This document shows, one piece after another, positions 36,601-45,982 of a stretch of 64,000 nt of DNA (the stretch's first letter is position 1; each line of letters begins with the position of its first letter). The position numbers were made by a program, and so were the translations under genes. Origin of the DNA: Rosenbergiella gaditana. GTDB lineage: Bacteria > Pseudomonadota > Gammaproteobacteria > Enterobacterales > Enterobacteriaceae. Below the pieces are notes generated by a model, which was given only the letters and a program-made list of their open reading frames with translations, did no database searches and was not told the origin of the DNA. Location: positions 62,001 to 126,000 of the forward strand of contig NZ_JABBFR010000007.1 of assembly GCF_018494065.1 (NCBI RefSeq). Reading direction: 5' to 3'.

Positions 36601-37821
36601 ATGTTTGGTTGGACATCAACGCAGCGTAATGTTGCAACAGCAAGCTTTTTAAGTTGGATGCTTGATGCATTCGATTTTTTTATTTTAGTTTTTGTACTGA
36701 GTGATTTAGCGGATTATTTCAAGACGTCAGTGACAGATATCTCAGTTGCTATCATGTTAACGCTGGCCGTCCGCCCCATCGGTGCATTGATTTTTGGGCG
36801 TTTAGCAGAGAAATATGGTCGACGGCCCATCTTAATGTTTAACGTCGCGCTATTTTCAGTTTTTGAATTATTGTCAGCTTGGTCTCCCACTTTTACCGTG
36901 TTTTTGCTACTACGTGTGATCTACGGTGTGGCGATGGGTGGAATATGGGGCGTTGCCTCATCATTAGCCATGGAGACCATCCCTGATCGCTCTCGCGGAC
37001 TTATGTCGGGGATCTTTCAAGCCGGTTATCCTTGTGGCTACCTGTTAGCATCCATTATTTTTGGTCTGTTTTATGGGTATGTGGGCTGGCGTGGGATGTT
37101 TTTACTTGGTGCATTCCCTGTCTTATTGCTGCCGTTTATCTACTTTAATGTACCGGAATCACCGGTTTGGCTCGCCTCAAAAGCCCGTAAAGAGAGCCAC
37201 GCATTACTACCGATTATCAAAAATAATCTTCGGGTATGCGGCTACCTCGTGCTGTTAATGGCTTGCTTCAATTTTTTCAGTCACGGAACTCAAGATCTCT
37301 ATCCAACCTTCTTAAAAGTTCAGCATCAATTTGATGCTCACACAGTGAGTATTATCGCGATTTGCTACAATATCGCTGCGATGTTGGGCGGTGTATTTTT
37401 TGGCGTGTTATCTGAAAAAATTGGTCGCAAAAAAGCGATCATGATAGCAACGTTTCTCGCGTTACCCGTTCTACCGCTATGGGCTTTCGCCAGTGGTTCG
37501 GTCATGATTGGCGTTGGCGCATTCCTAATGCAATTTATGGTCCAAGGCGCATGGGGCGTTATCCCAAGCTGGCTAACCGAGTTAGTTCCCGCCAATGCCC
37601 GTGCCGTACTCCCGGGGTTCGTTTACCAATTAGGTAATTTAATTGCTTCGGTTAACGCCACATTGCAGTCGAAGATTGCTGCGCTGAATAGCGGCAATTA
37701 TGGCATAGGGATGGCCATTGTTGCCGGAACGGTTGCGGTACTGATTTTTATCTTGGCAGCGTTTGGACGTGAAACCCGAGGAATGGAAATTTCTGGCGCA
37801 AAAGGGGTAGAGCGCCAGTAG
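36601..37821 (+). CDS. MFS transporter of the sialate/organic-acid (SHS) group
   Basis: 406 residues, twelve helices. FLSWMLDAFDFFILVFVLSD at the start of helix 1, RPIGALIFGRLAEKYGRRP (motif A), GVAMGGIWGVASSLAMETIP and the PESP segment in the central loop place it among NanT/lactate-type MFS carriers. The central loop is short, so it is not NanT itself (about 496 residues). Substrate cannot be fixed; a carboxylate is likely. Ends two bases before the convergent YbaK-type gene. Confidence 0.83.
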   Translation: MFGWTSTQRNVATASFLSWMLDAFDFFILVFVLSDLADYFKTSVTDISVAIMLTLAVRPIGALIFGRLAEKYGRRPILMFNVALFSVFELLSAWSPTFTVFLLLRVIYGVAMGGIWGVASSLAMETIPDRSRGLMSGIFQAGYPCGYLLASIIFGLFYGYVGWRGMFLLGAFPVLLLPFIYFNVPESPVWLASKARKESHALLPIIKNNLRVCGYLVLLMACFNFFSHGTQDLYPTFLKVQHQFDAHTVSIIAICYNIAAMLGGVFFGVLSEKIGRKKAIMIATFLALPVLPLWAFASGSVMIGVGAFLMQFMVQGAWGVIPSWLTELVPANARAVLPGFVYQLGNLIASVNATLQSKIAALNSGNYGIGMAIVAGTVAVLIFILAAFGRETRGMEISGAKGVERQ

Positions 37822-37823
37822 GG

Positions 37824-38282
37824 TTATTGGCAGACGTCAATCCATTTGGCGTCTGTTAACTCAGCCATACGCTGGGGAGAAAGACGGACAGCGCTATGAA
37901 CAGCCCCTGCAGCCGGTAACACTTCATCGAAATCTTCCAAACTGCGATCACAATAAATTTGTAACGGATTTTCGAGTCCAAAAGGACAAACGCCGCCAAC
38001 CGGATGGCCTGTAGCAATAATGACTTCGTCAACGGTTAACATGCGAGCTTTTGCGCCGAAAGTCTCTTTTAACTTTTTATTGTCTAGCCGCGCATCGCCG
38101 CGCATCACGATTAACACGATATTGTGTTTAATTTTAAGTGATAAGGTCTTAGCGATTTGTCCAGGTGCAACGCCATGCGCACGTGCGGCCATATCGACAG
38201 TCGCAGTGCTTTGATTCATCTCAATCACTTCAATATCGGGGGCATGCTCCGAAAAAAAATCTCGGACGGACTGCAGGCTCAT
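37824..38282 (-). CDS. YbaK/EbsC (ProX-type) aminoacyl-tRNA deacylase
   Basis: 152 residues. Domain of the trans-editing proteins that remove wrong amino acids from tRNA: STATVDMAARAHGVAPGQIAKTLSLK, VLIVMRGDARLDNKKLKE with the invariant Lys-type residue, GHPVGGVCPFGL and AGAVHSAVRLSPQ. Resembles the standalone YbaK/EbsC group rather than E. coli YbaK or YeaK. The exact tRNA substrate is not predictable from sequence alone. Confidence 0.85.
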   Translation of the reverse strand: MSLQSVRDFFSEHAPDIEVIEMNQSTATVDMAARAHGVAPGQIAKTLSLKIKHNIVLIVMRGDARLDNKKLKETFGAKARMLTVDEVIIATGHPVGGVCPFGLENPLQIYCDRSLEDFDEVLPAAGAVHSAVRLSPQRMAELTDAKWIDVCQ

Positions 38283-38422
38283 CGTTTTTCTCCCTTGTCA
38301 TGCAGATGCCTAACTTCACTATTAGGTGGCAAAGTATAAACGAATTTAACTAAATGTATTGAAGAAATAAAGCGGGGCTAAAGCAGGACAGGAGGTCTGA
38401 TCTCAACCGGACGAGGAAATAA

Positions 38423-38448
38423 ATTCTCTTCGCTTTCACGAAGAGAAT
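38423..38448 (-). terminator. terminator downstream of rsmC
   Basis: ATTCTCTTCG and CGAAGAGAAT make ten pairs around a six-base loop, 21 bases past the rsmC stop, followed on the minus strand by TTATTT. Confidence 0.75.
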
Positions 38449-38468
38449 GTAAGAAAAGCGTAAAGTGA

Positions 38469-39494
38469 TTAACGCTTATTTCTTCCCCACACACTGCGGT
38501 ACACCCGAAATTTACCGGTTTGTGCCAGAATTTCGTAATGGCCGAAAGTCTCTTCTAATACTTGTGGATAGGGTAAAAAGGCATTCGCCACAATCCGTAG
38601 TTCCCCGCCACTACTCAGGTGATTCGCTGCACCCCTGATTAACGCATGCGCCGCATCTAGGCTAGTTTGTAGTCCTTCATGAAACGGAGGGTTTGAAAGA
38701 ATCATATCAAACCGTCCTTGGACATTAGAGAAGACATTACTGGCGAACACTTCACCTTCTATATCGTTAACAGCTAATGTCGCTTGGCTGGCGGCAATGG
38801 CAGCAGCGTTCACATCGGTTAACCATAAACGGACTTTAGGAGAGTGCTGCTTCAAACTTGCGGCCAGTACCCCCGCACCACAACCTAGGTCTAATACCTT
38901 TCCTTTGGTATGAGGAGTCAGTGTCGACAGTAAGAGCGCACTGCCATTATCCAGTCCATCACGACTGAAGACACCGGGAAGGGTTTTAATGGTGAGATGA
39001 TCGAGCTGATAGGCATCATAGTAGTTATCGATATTGAATTCTGCTTGGTGATCAAGTCGTCCATGGTATAAGCCACAACGTCTAGCACTATCAATTTTCT
39101 CAAGCGTACTATATTGTTCGATTACGTTTTCCGCGCTACGCACGCCGCTGCGGTTTTCACCTACCACAAAAATATCGCTACCCACTGGTAATAGAGCCAG
39201 TAGATTGGCGAGTTGAAAAGCCGCTTCAGGTTTATTTTTAGGCCAGTAATAAATTAGGGTATCACAGCCTGCTAAGTGTTCAGCGGTAGCATAAAGCCCA
39301 AATTGCGCACGTTCTTCTAATTGCTGGCTTAACGCTTGCCAGTGGTGGAACTGCTGTGTAAAAACACGGGTAGAGGCCGTGGTTAATTGTGCAGGTAACA
39401 TATCCTGCAGGTCACCGGCAAAAATAATATGGCGATGTTCGAACTCTTCCTCGTGGCGCAACAGCACTTCGCTGGCCGGCATATAAGCAGACAT
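38469..39494 (-). CDS. rsmC: 16S rRNA (guanine1207-N2)-methyltransferase
   Basis: 341 residues (E. coli 343). N-terminal domain helps 16S binding; the C-terminal SAM domain has [17 protein letters not shown] and [16 protein letters not shown] (NPPF). Methylates G1207 in the 30S subunit. Divergent from holD, the same arrangement as E. coli. Confidence 0.95.
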   Translation of the reverse strand: MSAYMPASEVLLRHEEEFEHRHIIFAGDLQDMLPAQLTTASTRVFTQQFHHWQALSQQLEERAQFGLYATAEHLAGCDTLIYYWPKNKPEAAFQLANLLALLPVGSDIFVVGENRSGVRSAENVIEQYSTLEKIDSARRCGLYHGRLDHQAEFNIDNYYDAYQLDHLTIKTLPGVFSRDGLDNGSALLLSTLTPHTKGKVLDLGCGAGVLAASLKQHSPKVRLWLTDVNAAAIAASQATLAVNDIEGEVFASNVFSNVQGRFDMILSNPPFHEGLQTSLDAAHALIRGAANHLSSGGELRIVANAFLPYPQVLEETFGHYEILAQTGKFRVYRSVWGRNKR

Positions 39495-39596
39495 GGTAAC
39501 TCCTCTTTCATAAGTGGGGCGATTATAGAGGTTTATTGGCGTGGGTTCGATGGTTTTGCTAGCATAGCAGCGTAAGCATTTGTTGAGTGGATAAAA

Positions 39597-39995
39597 ATGA
39601 CAGAGAGACGAGACTGGTTATTAGCGCAAATGGGGATAGACCAGTACCGTTTACGGCGCCCCGAAGTCTTACACGGCGAAGTGGCAATTGCCATCAGACC
39701 GACAACGAAACTCGTGATTGTCGGTTTACAGCGTGATGAGATTCACCACCCTTTCATTAATGATGTGCTTCGCAGTCTAGCGTTTGAATCGGCCTATGTG
39801 CTCTATCTCACGGTGGAGCAACTCCCTTTGCTCCCTCAGTCGTTATCCTGTTTACTCTGGTTTGTTGGCCACGATCCTCAACATCGTTATGCGGAGCAGC
39901 AACTCTACTCTCCGTCTTTTACTACCTTAGTCAATACCGCTGAGGCTAAACGTATCTTATGGCAGCAATTTTGTGACTATGATAACAATCTCTGA
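39597..39995 (+). CDS. holD: DNA polymerase III psi subunit
   Basis: 132 residues (E. coli 137). Links the clamp loader to chi and thus SSB. The N-terminal part [28 protein letters not shown] matches the HolD family opening that binds the clamp loader. Overlaps rimI by 17 bases, as expected for the holD-rimI-yjjG operon. Confidence 0.93.
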   Translation: MTERRDWLLAQMGIDQYRLRRPEVLHGEVAIAIRPTTKLVIVGLQRDEIHHPFINDVLRSLAFESAYVLYLTVEQLPLLPQSLSCLLWFVGHDPQHRYAEQQLYSPSFTTLVNTAEAKRILWQQFCDYDNNL

Positions 39996-40419
39996 ACTTC
40001 AGCCCGTGGAGTGGGAACACGCTTTCACTATTGAAACCCAGTGCCATTCACATCCTTGGAGTGCGGCTACCTTTCAAGCAAACCAAGGTGAGCGTTTTAT
40101 TAACTTACGTGCTGATCAAGAGGGAGAACTGGCGGGTTTCGCGATTTGCCAAGTGGTACTTGATGAGGCCTCACTGTTTAATATTGCCGTCTCACCGGCC
40201 TTTCAACGTCGGGGGATCGCTCGTCAACTGATCATGGCATTAAGCGAACGATTAGTAGAGCGCGAGGTCATGATGCTATGGCTAGAAGTCCGCGCCTCAA
40301 ACTTACCGGCCATTGGACTCTATGAGTCACTCGACTTCAATGAAGTGTCACGACGTCTTAATTATTATCCAAGCGCCACTGGGCGTGAGGATGCGCTGAT
40401 CATGGCGTTAACACTCTAA
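39979..40419 (+). CDS. rimI: ribosomal protein S18 alanine N-acetyltransferase
   Basis: 146 residues from ATG 39979 (a GTG two codons earlier is possible). GNAT fold: DEASLFNIAVSPAFQRRGIARQLI carries the acetyl-CoA pyrophosphate loop; WLEVRASNLPAIGLYESLDF is the catalytic region. Acetylates the N-terminal Ala of S18. Confidence 0.95.
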   Translation: MITISELQPVEWEHAFTIETQCHSHPWSAATFQANQGERFINLRADQEGELAGFAICQVVLDEASLFNIAVSPAFQRRGIARQLIMALSERLVEREVMMLWLEVRASNLPAIGLYESLDFNEVSRRLNYYPSATGREDALIMALTL

Positions 40420-40438
40420 TCCATTTTTCCGAGGCACT

Positions 40439-41119
40439 ATGCTGATAAAACAATTCGACTGCATTCTTTTTGATGCCGATGAGACACTGTTTGAATTCGA
40501 TGCCTATAAAGGGCTGAACAAGATGTTCGCGCAGCACGGGGTGACGTTCAGCCAAGAAGATTACCAAGAGTACCAAGCGTTGAATCTGCCATTGTGGACA
40601 GCTTACCAACAGCATGAAATTGATGCGGAGCAACTGAAGACCCGACGCTTTGACCCTTGGGCGAAAGTACTTAATCTGCCTGCTAGCACGCTCAATCAAC
40701 AATTTTTAGCGTCGATGGCTGAGATCTGTCAGCCTCTTCCCGGCGCTAAGGCTCTATTAGACGCGATTGCACCCCACGTCCGTCTTGGGATCATTACCAA
40801 TGGTTTTACTGACTTACTGCATGCGCGTTTAGCCAGTACCGGACTGGGCCACTATTTCCAAGTCCTGACTATTTCAGAGCAGTTTGGTCTGGCTAAGCCT
40901 GCTCCTGAGATTTTCCAGCATACCTTGGAACAACTGGAAGGTTGCCAAGCCGGGCGTACGCTAATGGTCGGTGATACACCGGAGTCTGATATCGCGGGTG
41001 GAATTAACGCGGGAATGAAAACCTGTTGGTTAGATCATGGCGACAAAACACTTCCAGAGACCATTAGGCCTGACTGGCAAGTTCCCACTCTTAGCGCGTT
41101 ACAGGCATTATTAGTGTAG
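40439..41119 (+). CDS. yjjG: pyrimidine 5'-nucleotidase YjjG
   Basis: HAD hydrolase, 226 residues. FDADETLFEFD (motif I with two Asp), IITNGF (motif II), and LMVGDTPESDIAGGINAGM (motif IV). E. coli YjjG hydrolyses dUMP/dTMP and non-canonical pyrimidine nucleotides. Third gene of the operon, 19 bases after rimI. In E. coli prfC follows; here ytjB does. Confidence 0.94.
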   Translation: MLIKQFDCILFDADETLFEFDAYKGLNKMFAQHGVTFSQEDYQEYQALNLPLWTAYQQHEIDAEQLKTRRFDPWAKVLNLPASTLNQQFLASMAEICQPLPGAKALLDAIAPHVRLGIITNGFTDLLHARLASTGLGHYFQVLTISEQFGLAKPAPEIFQHTLEQLEGCQAGRTLMVGDTPESDIAGGINAGMKTCWLDHGDKTLPETIRPDWQVPTLSALQALLV

Positions 41120-41127
41120 TGCATCGG

Positions 41128-41775
41128 TTACTGACCGTGCTTATCTTTATCATGCCGTTGGGTGATCGGGCGATGTGCGGTAAGTAAATAGGGCGACTGT
41201 TGCCAATGCGTACGTTGGTCTCGTAATAGTGTCCTGGCCAAAATAATACCGATGGCGAGAGACAGTAATAACATCAAGCGGAGCAAGTTAGTGGTGTTAT
41301 CCACATGACGCGCTTCGCTGGCTAATGTATGGGTATCCAAGGTGAGCCTTAAATACCCTTGAGGACCTTCACGGGTTTGTAGAGGGACCACAAGTTGGCG
41401 GGTGGAATAGCTTCCTGTCCGATCTCCCGTTAAGCCTAATCGATTCCGAACACTCATCGATTGGCCGCTGTGTGCCAGTCGAGAACCATCGATATCATAG
41501 AGAGACACATCGATAACCCGCGGTTGTTGCGCCAAGTGGTTGAGTATTCCGGTTAACGCAGGGAGGTCAACCTCATCCTGTGTGAAATAAGGCAGTAAAC
41601 TGTAAGCCACTTGATTCGCTAATCCCTGAGAGAGCTCTGCAGCTTGTGACGTTTCGATTTTCTGGCGGCTAGAACTGAACCATGATGCGCCCTGCATCAA
41701 TAGCACCATTAAGGCTAAACAGGCTAAAACAATAACTGTTCTATGAAGTTGAATTTTTATTTTTGGCCTTTGCAT
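41128..41775 (-). CDS. ytjB: YtjB/Smp membrane protein
   Basis: 215 residues. Two membrane helices (about residues 12-30 and 164-184) enclose a periplasmic domain containing LYDIDGSRLAHSGQSMSVR, the Smp layout. Role not established; genetic link to serB locus in E. coli, where it is also divergent from serB. Confidence 0.88.
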   Translation of the reverse strand: MQRPKIKIQLHRTVIVLACLALMVLLMQGASWFSSSRQKIETSQAAELSQGLANQVAYSLLPYFTQDEVDLPALTGILNHLAQQPRVIDVSLYDIDGSRLAHSGQSMSVRNRLGLTGDRTGSYSTRQLVVPLQTREGPQGYLRLTLDTHTLASEARHVDNTTNLLRLMLLLSLAIGIILARTLLRDQRTHWQQSPYLLTAHRPITQRHDKDKHGQ

Positions 41776-41893
41776 GTGAATAGCATCTCATTTTTTTTCA
41801 TAAATCATCGGCTCAGATGTGGGTTTATGTTGCCATGGCTGGGCCGATCGGGGTAGCCTTTTGCCGGGTTTTAATGTTTGTTCAGGAGCACCA

Positions 41894-42871
41894 ATGCCAA
41901 ACCGATTAAGTTGGTCTGATTTACCTACGGATGTTACAGCATGGCCAGGATTGCCGCTTTCGTTAAATGGGGATGAAGTGATGCCCCTCGATTACCGTGC
42001 AGGCCGTAGCGGCTGGCTACTCTTTGGTCGCTCTCTGGATAAACAGTGTTTGACTGATTACCAGCAGCAGCTAGACGGTGCTTTAGTGTTAGTCAGTGCT
42101 TGGACCGTCGGCGATTATACGGTATTGAGGTTGGCCGGGTCACTCACCGCTGAAGCCCGTAAAGTAGCTTATCAGTTCCAACTTGACGTTGCGGCCCTAG
42201 GTCAACTCCCTGAATTACAACAACCTGGTTTGCTGGTGATGGATATGGATTCTACGGCAATTGAGATTGAGTGTATTGATGAAATTGCCATTTTAGCAGG
42301 TTGCGGGGAAAAAGTGGCAGAGGTCACTGAAAAGGCGATGCGCGGTGAGCTTGATTTTCAACAAAGCTTACGTGAACGTGTTGCACAGCTAGCAGGTGCT
42401 GATGAGGCGATTTTACAACAGGTTCTTGATCGCTTGCCACTGATGCCAGGCCTTGAATTACTGGTGAACACCTTACACTCGCGCGGGTGGCAAGTTGCCA
42501 TTGCTTCCGGTGGTTTTACCTTCTTTGCTGACTATTTAAAACAAAAATTAAAACTCAGCGCAGTAGCTGCTAATCAGCTCGAGATCGTTAACGGAAAACT
42601 CACGGGTGAGGTACTAGGGGATATTGTCGACGCAAAATACAAAGCGACCTTCCTCGAAAAATTAGCGGCTCGCTATGAGCTCCCTCGGTCACAAACTGTC
42701 GCGATTGGCGACGGTGCGAATGATTTAGTGATGATTCAAGCTGCGGGATTAGGTATTGCTTATCATGCTAAGCCGAAAGTGAACGAGAAAAGTGAAGTTG
42801 CTATTCGTTTTGCTGATTTGACTGGGGTGTTGTGTATCCTCACCGGTAGCCTTAACCATGAATCACGCTAA
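41894..42871 (+). CDS. serB: phosphoserine phosphatase
   Basis: Last step of serine synthesis. 325 residues from ATG 41894 after AGGAG; the open frame back to 41819 has no ribosome site. HAD catalytic motif VMDMDSTAIEIECIDEIA (residues about 114-132), GGFTFFADYL, and GDGANDLVMIQAAGLG. N-terminal regulatory domain (about 1-100) is the usual one. With radA 13 bases away, likely one operon. Confidence 0.96.
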   Translation: MPNRLSWSDLPTDVTAWPGLPLSLNGDEVMPLDYRAGRSGWLLFGRSLDKQCLTDYQQQLDGALVLVSAWTVGDYTVLRLAGSLTAEARKVAYQFQLDVAALGQLPELQQPGLLVMDMDSTAIEIECIDEIAILAGCGEKVAEVTEKAMRGELDFQQSLRERVAQLAGADEAILQQVLDRLPLMPGLELLVNTLHSRGWQVAIASGGFTFFADYLKQKLKLSAVAANQLEIVNGKLTGEVLGDIVDAKYKATFLEKLAARYELPRSQTVAIGDGANDLVMIQAAGLGIAYHAKPKVNEKSEVAIRFADLTGVLCILTGSLNHESR

Positions 42872-42884
42872 TTAAGGAGTCATT

Positions 42885-44270
42885 TTGGCTAAAGCAGCAA
42901 AACGTGCCTTTGTCTGTAACGAGTGTGGCGCAGACTATCCTCGTTGGCAGGGACAGTGTAGTGCCTGCCATGCGTGGAATACTATTACTGAAGTACGGCT
43001 GGCCGCTTCGCCGACTGTGGCAAGAAATGAGCGTTTATCTGGGTATGCGGGTAGCACGGGTAAGAGCAAGGTACAAAAACTCTCTGAGATAAGCCTTGAA
43101 GCGTTACCGCGTTTTTCCACCGGCTTCAAAGAGTTTGACCGCGTACTGGGCGGCGGTGTCGTGCCTGGCAGTGCCATTCTGATTGGTGGAAGCCCTGGTG
43201 CCGGTAAATCAACGTTATTGCTGCAGACGCTCTGTAAACTGTCCGAGCAGATGAAAACACTCTACGTGACCGGTGAAGAGTCATTGCAACAAGTTGCGAT
43301 GCGTGCGCACCGTCTTGGCTTACCGACGACACACCTGAATATGCTTTCAGAAACTAGCATCGAAGAGATCTGCCAAATTGCCGAGACAGAAACGCCACAA
43401 TTAATGGTTATCGACTCGATCCAAGTGATGCATATGGCGGATGTACAATCTTCTCCAGGAAGTGTTGCGCAAGTCCGCGAAACGGCTGCTTACTTAACTC
43501 GTTTTGCCAAGACCCGTAATGTCGCCATCGTGATGGTCGGCCACGTGACCAAAGATGGTTCGTTGGCCGGTCCCAAAGTGCTGGAACACTGTATCGACTG
43601 TTCTGTATTACTGGATGGAGATACGGACTCCCGTTTTCGTACCTTACGCAGTCACAAAAACCGTTTTGGTGCGGTGAACGAACTGGGTGTCTTCGCGATG
43701 ACCGAGCAGGGGATGCGAGAAGTGAGTAACCCTTCAGCGATCTTCTTGTCACGGGGCGATGAGGTGACACCGGGAAGTTCTGTCATGGTGGTATGGGAAG
43801 GTACACGTCCTCTGCTGGTGGAAATTCAGGCATTAGTAGACCATTCGTTAATGGGGAATCCTCGTCGTGTTGCGGTGGGGCTCGAACAGAATCGATTAGC
43901 GATTCTGTTGGCAGTGCTGCATCGTCATGGTGGATTGCAGATGGCCGATCAAGATGTGTTTGTTAATGTGGTAGGCGGGGTAAAAGTCACTGAGACCAGC
44001 GCCGATTTGGCGTTACTGTTAGCAATGGTCTCCAGCTTACGTGACCGGGCTTTACCGCAAGATTTGGTCATATTTGGTGAAGTCGGGCTTGCAGGAGAAA
44101 TCCGCCCTGTACCGAGTGGCCAAGAACGTATCTCCGAGGCGAGTAAACATGGCTTTACTCGGGCTATCGTGCCAGCAGCTAATGCACCTAAAAATCTACC
44201 CAGCGGTATGAAAGTTTATCCAGTCAAAAAATTAGCGGATGCGTTAGCGATATTTGATGAATTAACCTAA
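42885..44270 (+). CDS. radA: DNA repair protein RadA (branch-migration helicase)
   Basis: 461 residues. TTG start at 42885 after AAGGAGT. Zinc finger CNECGADYPRWQGQCSAC (residues 11-28), Walker A GGSPGAGKST, the RadA-specific KNRFG motif (SHKNRFGAVNELG) and the C-terminal Lon-protease-like domain ending in PSGMKVYPVKKL. Processes recombination intermediates in RecA-dependent repair. Confidence 0.96.
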   Translation: MAKAAKRAFVCNECGADYPRWQGQCSACHAWNTITEVRLAASPTVARNERLSGYAGSTGKSKVQKLSEISLEALPRFSTGFKEFDRVLGGGVVPGSAILIGGSPGAGKSTLLLQTLCKLSEQMKTLYVTGEESLQQVAMRAHRLGLPTTHLNMLSETSIEEICQIAETETPQLMVIDSIQVMHMADVQSSPGSVAQVRETAAYLTRFAKTRNVAIVMVGHVTKDGSLAGPKVLEHCIDCSVLLDGDTDSRFRTLRSHKNRFGAVNELGVFAMTEQGMREVSNPSAIFLSRGDEVTPGSSVMVVWEGTRPLLVEIQALVDHSLMGNPRRVAVGLEQNRLAILLAVLHRHGGLQMADQDVFVNVVGGVKVTETSADLALLLAMVSSLRDRALPQDLVIFGEVGLAGEIRPVPSGQERISEASKHGFTRAIVPAANAPKNLPSGMKVYPVKKLADALAIFDELT

Positions 44271-44313
44271 CGTTTTACTTAGTCAGGGCATTAAGCACTC
44301 AGGAACTGGCGTG

Positions 44314-45579
44314 ATGCAAAATTATGATTATCTGAAACTCGCGATACAGCAAAAAGGCATCACTCTGCAGCAGGTTGCCGAGGCTTGTGAAATGACTAAG
44401 GGCTACCTCAGTCAGTTATTAAATCAGAAAATAAAAAACCCGAGTGCCTCGAAACTGGAGGCGCTGCATCATTTTCTGGGGCTGGACTATCCTTACCGGC
44501 AAAAAGTTGTTGGGGTTGTTTTCGGTAAGTTTTACCCTTTACACACTGGGCATATTTACCTTATTCAGCGGGCGAGCAGTCAGGTTGATGAACTGCATAT
44601 TATTATGGGACATGATGAACCTCGTGATCGGCAACTCTTTGAAGAGAGTGCTATGTCCGAACAACCGACGACGGCTGATCGGTTGCGTTGGTTACTCCAG
44701 ACCTTTAAATACCAAAAAAATATTCGTATTCACTCCTTTAATGAGGAGGGCGTCGAACCCTACCCCCATGGTTGGGATATCTGGAGCCAAGAGATCAGCG
44801 CCTTTATGGCGGAAAAACAGATCCATGCCCAGCGTATTTACACCAGCGAACAAGATGATGCTGAGATGTTTGAACGCTACCTTAGGATTGAAACGATCGT
44901 TGTCGATGCGCAGCGATCGTTTATCAATATTAGCGGTCGTCAGATACGTCAAGATCCTTTCCGGTATTGGGACTATATCCCGACAGAAGTGAAGCCATTT
45001 TTTGTCCGTAAGGTGGCACTACTGGGTGGTGAATCGAGCGGTAAGTCAACGCTCGTGAATAAACTTGCGAATATCTTTAATACCACGAGTGCGTGGGAGT
45101 ATGGACGTGACTATGTCTTCTCTCAGTTGGGTGGGGATGAGATGGCGCTTCAATATTCTGACTACGATAAAATTGCACTAGGGCAGGCGCAATACATCGA
45201 TTTTGCAGTAAAATATGCCAATAAAGTCGCCTTTATTGATACCGACTTTGTGACGACTCAAGCGTTTTGTTTAAAGTATGAAGGAAAGGCTCACCCTTTT
45301 GTGCAGGCGCTCATTGCGGAATATCGGTTCGATCTGGTGATCCTGTTAGAAAATAATGTGCCTTGGGTGGCGGATGGGCTGCGAAGCCTAGGCAGTTCTG
45401 TCGATCGTAAAGAGTTTCAATTATTACTGAGTGACCTGCTAGAGCAGAACGGTATTCCCTTTGTACAGGTGAAAGAAAACGATTATGACAGTCGCTTTCT
45501 ACGTTGTATTGAGCTTGTCGAGCAGGTGTTACTTAAATCGGCGTCTCCATTTCATCACGACCAGCTCAACCCGATATAA
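44314..45579 (+). CDS. nadR: NadR: NAD repressor, NMN adenylyltransferase and nicotinamide riboside kinase
   Basis: 421 residues from ATG 44314 (a GTG precedes it). N-terminal helix-turn-helix (about residues 16-50; QQVAEACEMTKGYLSQLL), nucleotidyltransferase domain with GKFYPLHTGHIYLI, and C-terminal kinase with Walker A LLGGESSGKSTLVNK and DTDFVTT. Controls nad genes and salvages nicotinamide riboside. Possible functional link to the e(P4) phosphatase at 16718. Confidence 0.96.
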   Translation: MQNYDYLKLAIQQKGITLQQVAEACEMTKGYLSQLLNQKIKNPSASKLEALHHFLGLDYPYRQKVVGVVFGKFYPLHTGHIYLIQRASSQVDELHIIMGHDEPRDRQLFEESAMSEQPTTADRLRWLLQTFKYQKNIRIHSFNEEGVEPYPHGWDIWSQEISAFMAEKQIHAQRIYTSEQDDAEMFERYLRIETIVVDAQRSFINISGRQIRQDPFRYWDYIPTEVKPFFVRKVALLGGESSGKSTLVNKLANIFNTTSAWEYGRDYVFSQLGGDEMALQYSDYDKIALGQAQYIDFAVKYANKVAFIDTDFVTTQAFCLKYEGKAHPFVQALIAEYRFDLVILLENNVPWVADGLRSLGSSVDRKEFQLLLSDLLEQNGIPFVQVKENDYDSRFLRCIELVEQVLLKSASPFHHDQLNPI

Positions 45580-45656
45580 TAAAGGCAATACTCGATTTAG
45601 ATAGAATTTAATCACTCGGGGTTAAAGTAGGACTTTGACTCCATGGAGGAAAGTAG

Positions 45657-45941
45657 ATGGGTTATCAACGGATTATTTTGGTGGTGTTAACGGTAGCCAT
45701 AGTCAGTGGGTGTACACCTAAGATTACTCCGCTATCGGAAGATACTTACTTAGTTAAGTGTCAGCAAATGTTCGGGAAAATGGCGGACTGTGTGGCTTTA
45801 GCAAAAAAACAGTGTCCAATGGGATATGATGTGATCAGCGCCAAGGATGAAACGTCATTCGGGACCAGTTTGGATAAAAATAATAGTGTGCCCTACGTCG
45901 GGGGGGTAAAGCGTTCAATGTTAGTTAAATGTTGGCGGTGA
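45657..45941 (+). CDS. small cysteine-containing lipoprotein, function unknown
   Basis: 94 residues. Signal peptide with lipobox VSGC (Cys19) and an SD GGAGGAA. Mature part has Cys pairs (LVKCQQMF, DCVALAKKQCPMGYD, LVKCWR), so disulfides are likely. The CPMGYDVIS segment resembles small conserved enterobacterial lipoproteins. I cannot assign a family with certainty. It sits between nadR and ettA, which are neighbours in E. coli. Confidence 0.75.
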   Translation: MGYQRIILVVLTVAIVSGCTPKITPLSEDTYLVKCQQMFGKMADCVALAKKQCPMGYDVISAKDETSFGTSLDKNNSVPYVGGVKRSMLVKCWR

Positions 45942-45947
45942 ATGGCA

Positions 45948-45972
45948 AAGAGAGCCGACCCGCGGCTCTCTT
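45948..45972. terminator. terminator between the lipoprotein gene and ettA
   Basis: AAGAGAGCCG and CGGCTCTCTT, ten perfect pairs around five bases, 7 bases after the lipoprotein stop and 11 before the ettA stop on the other strand. Serves both directions. Confidence 0.8.
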
Positions 45973-45982
45973 AATATGAACG

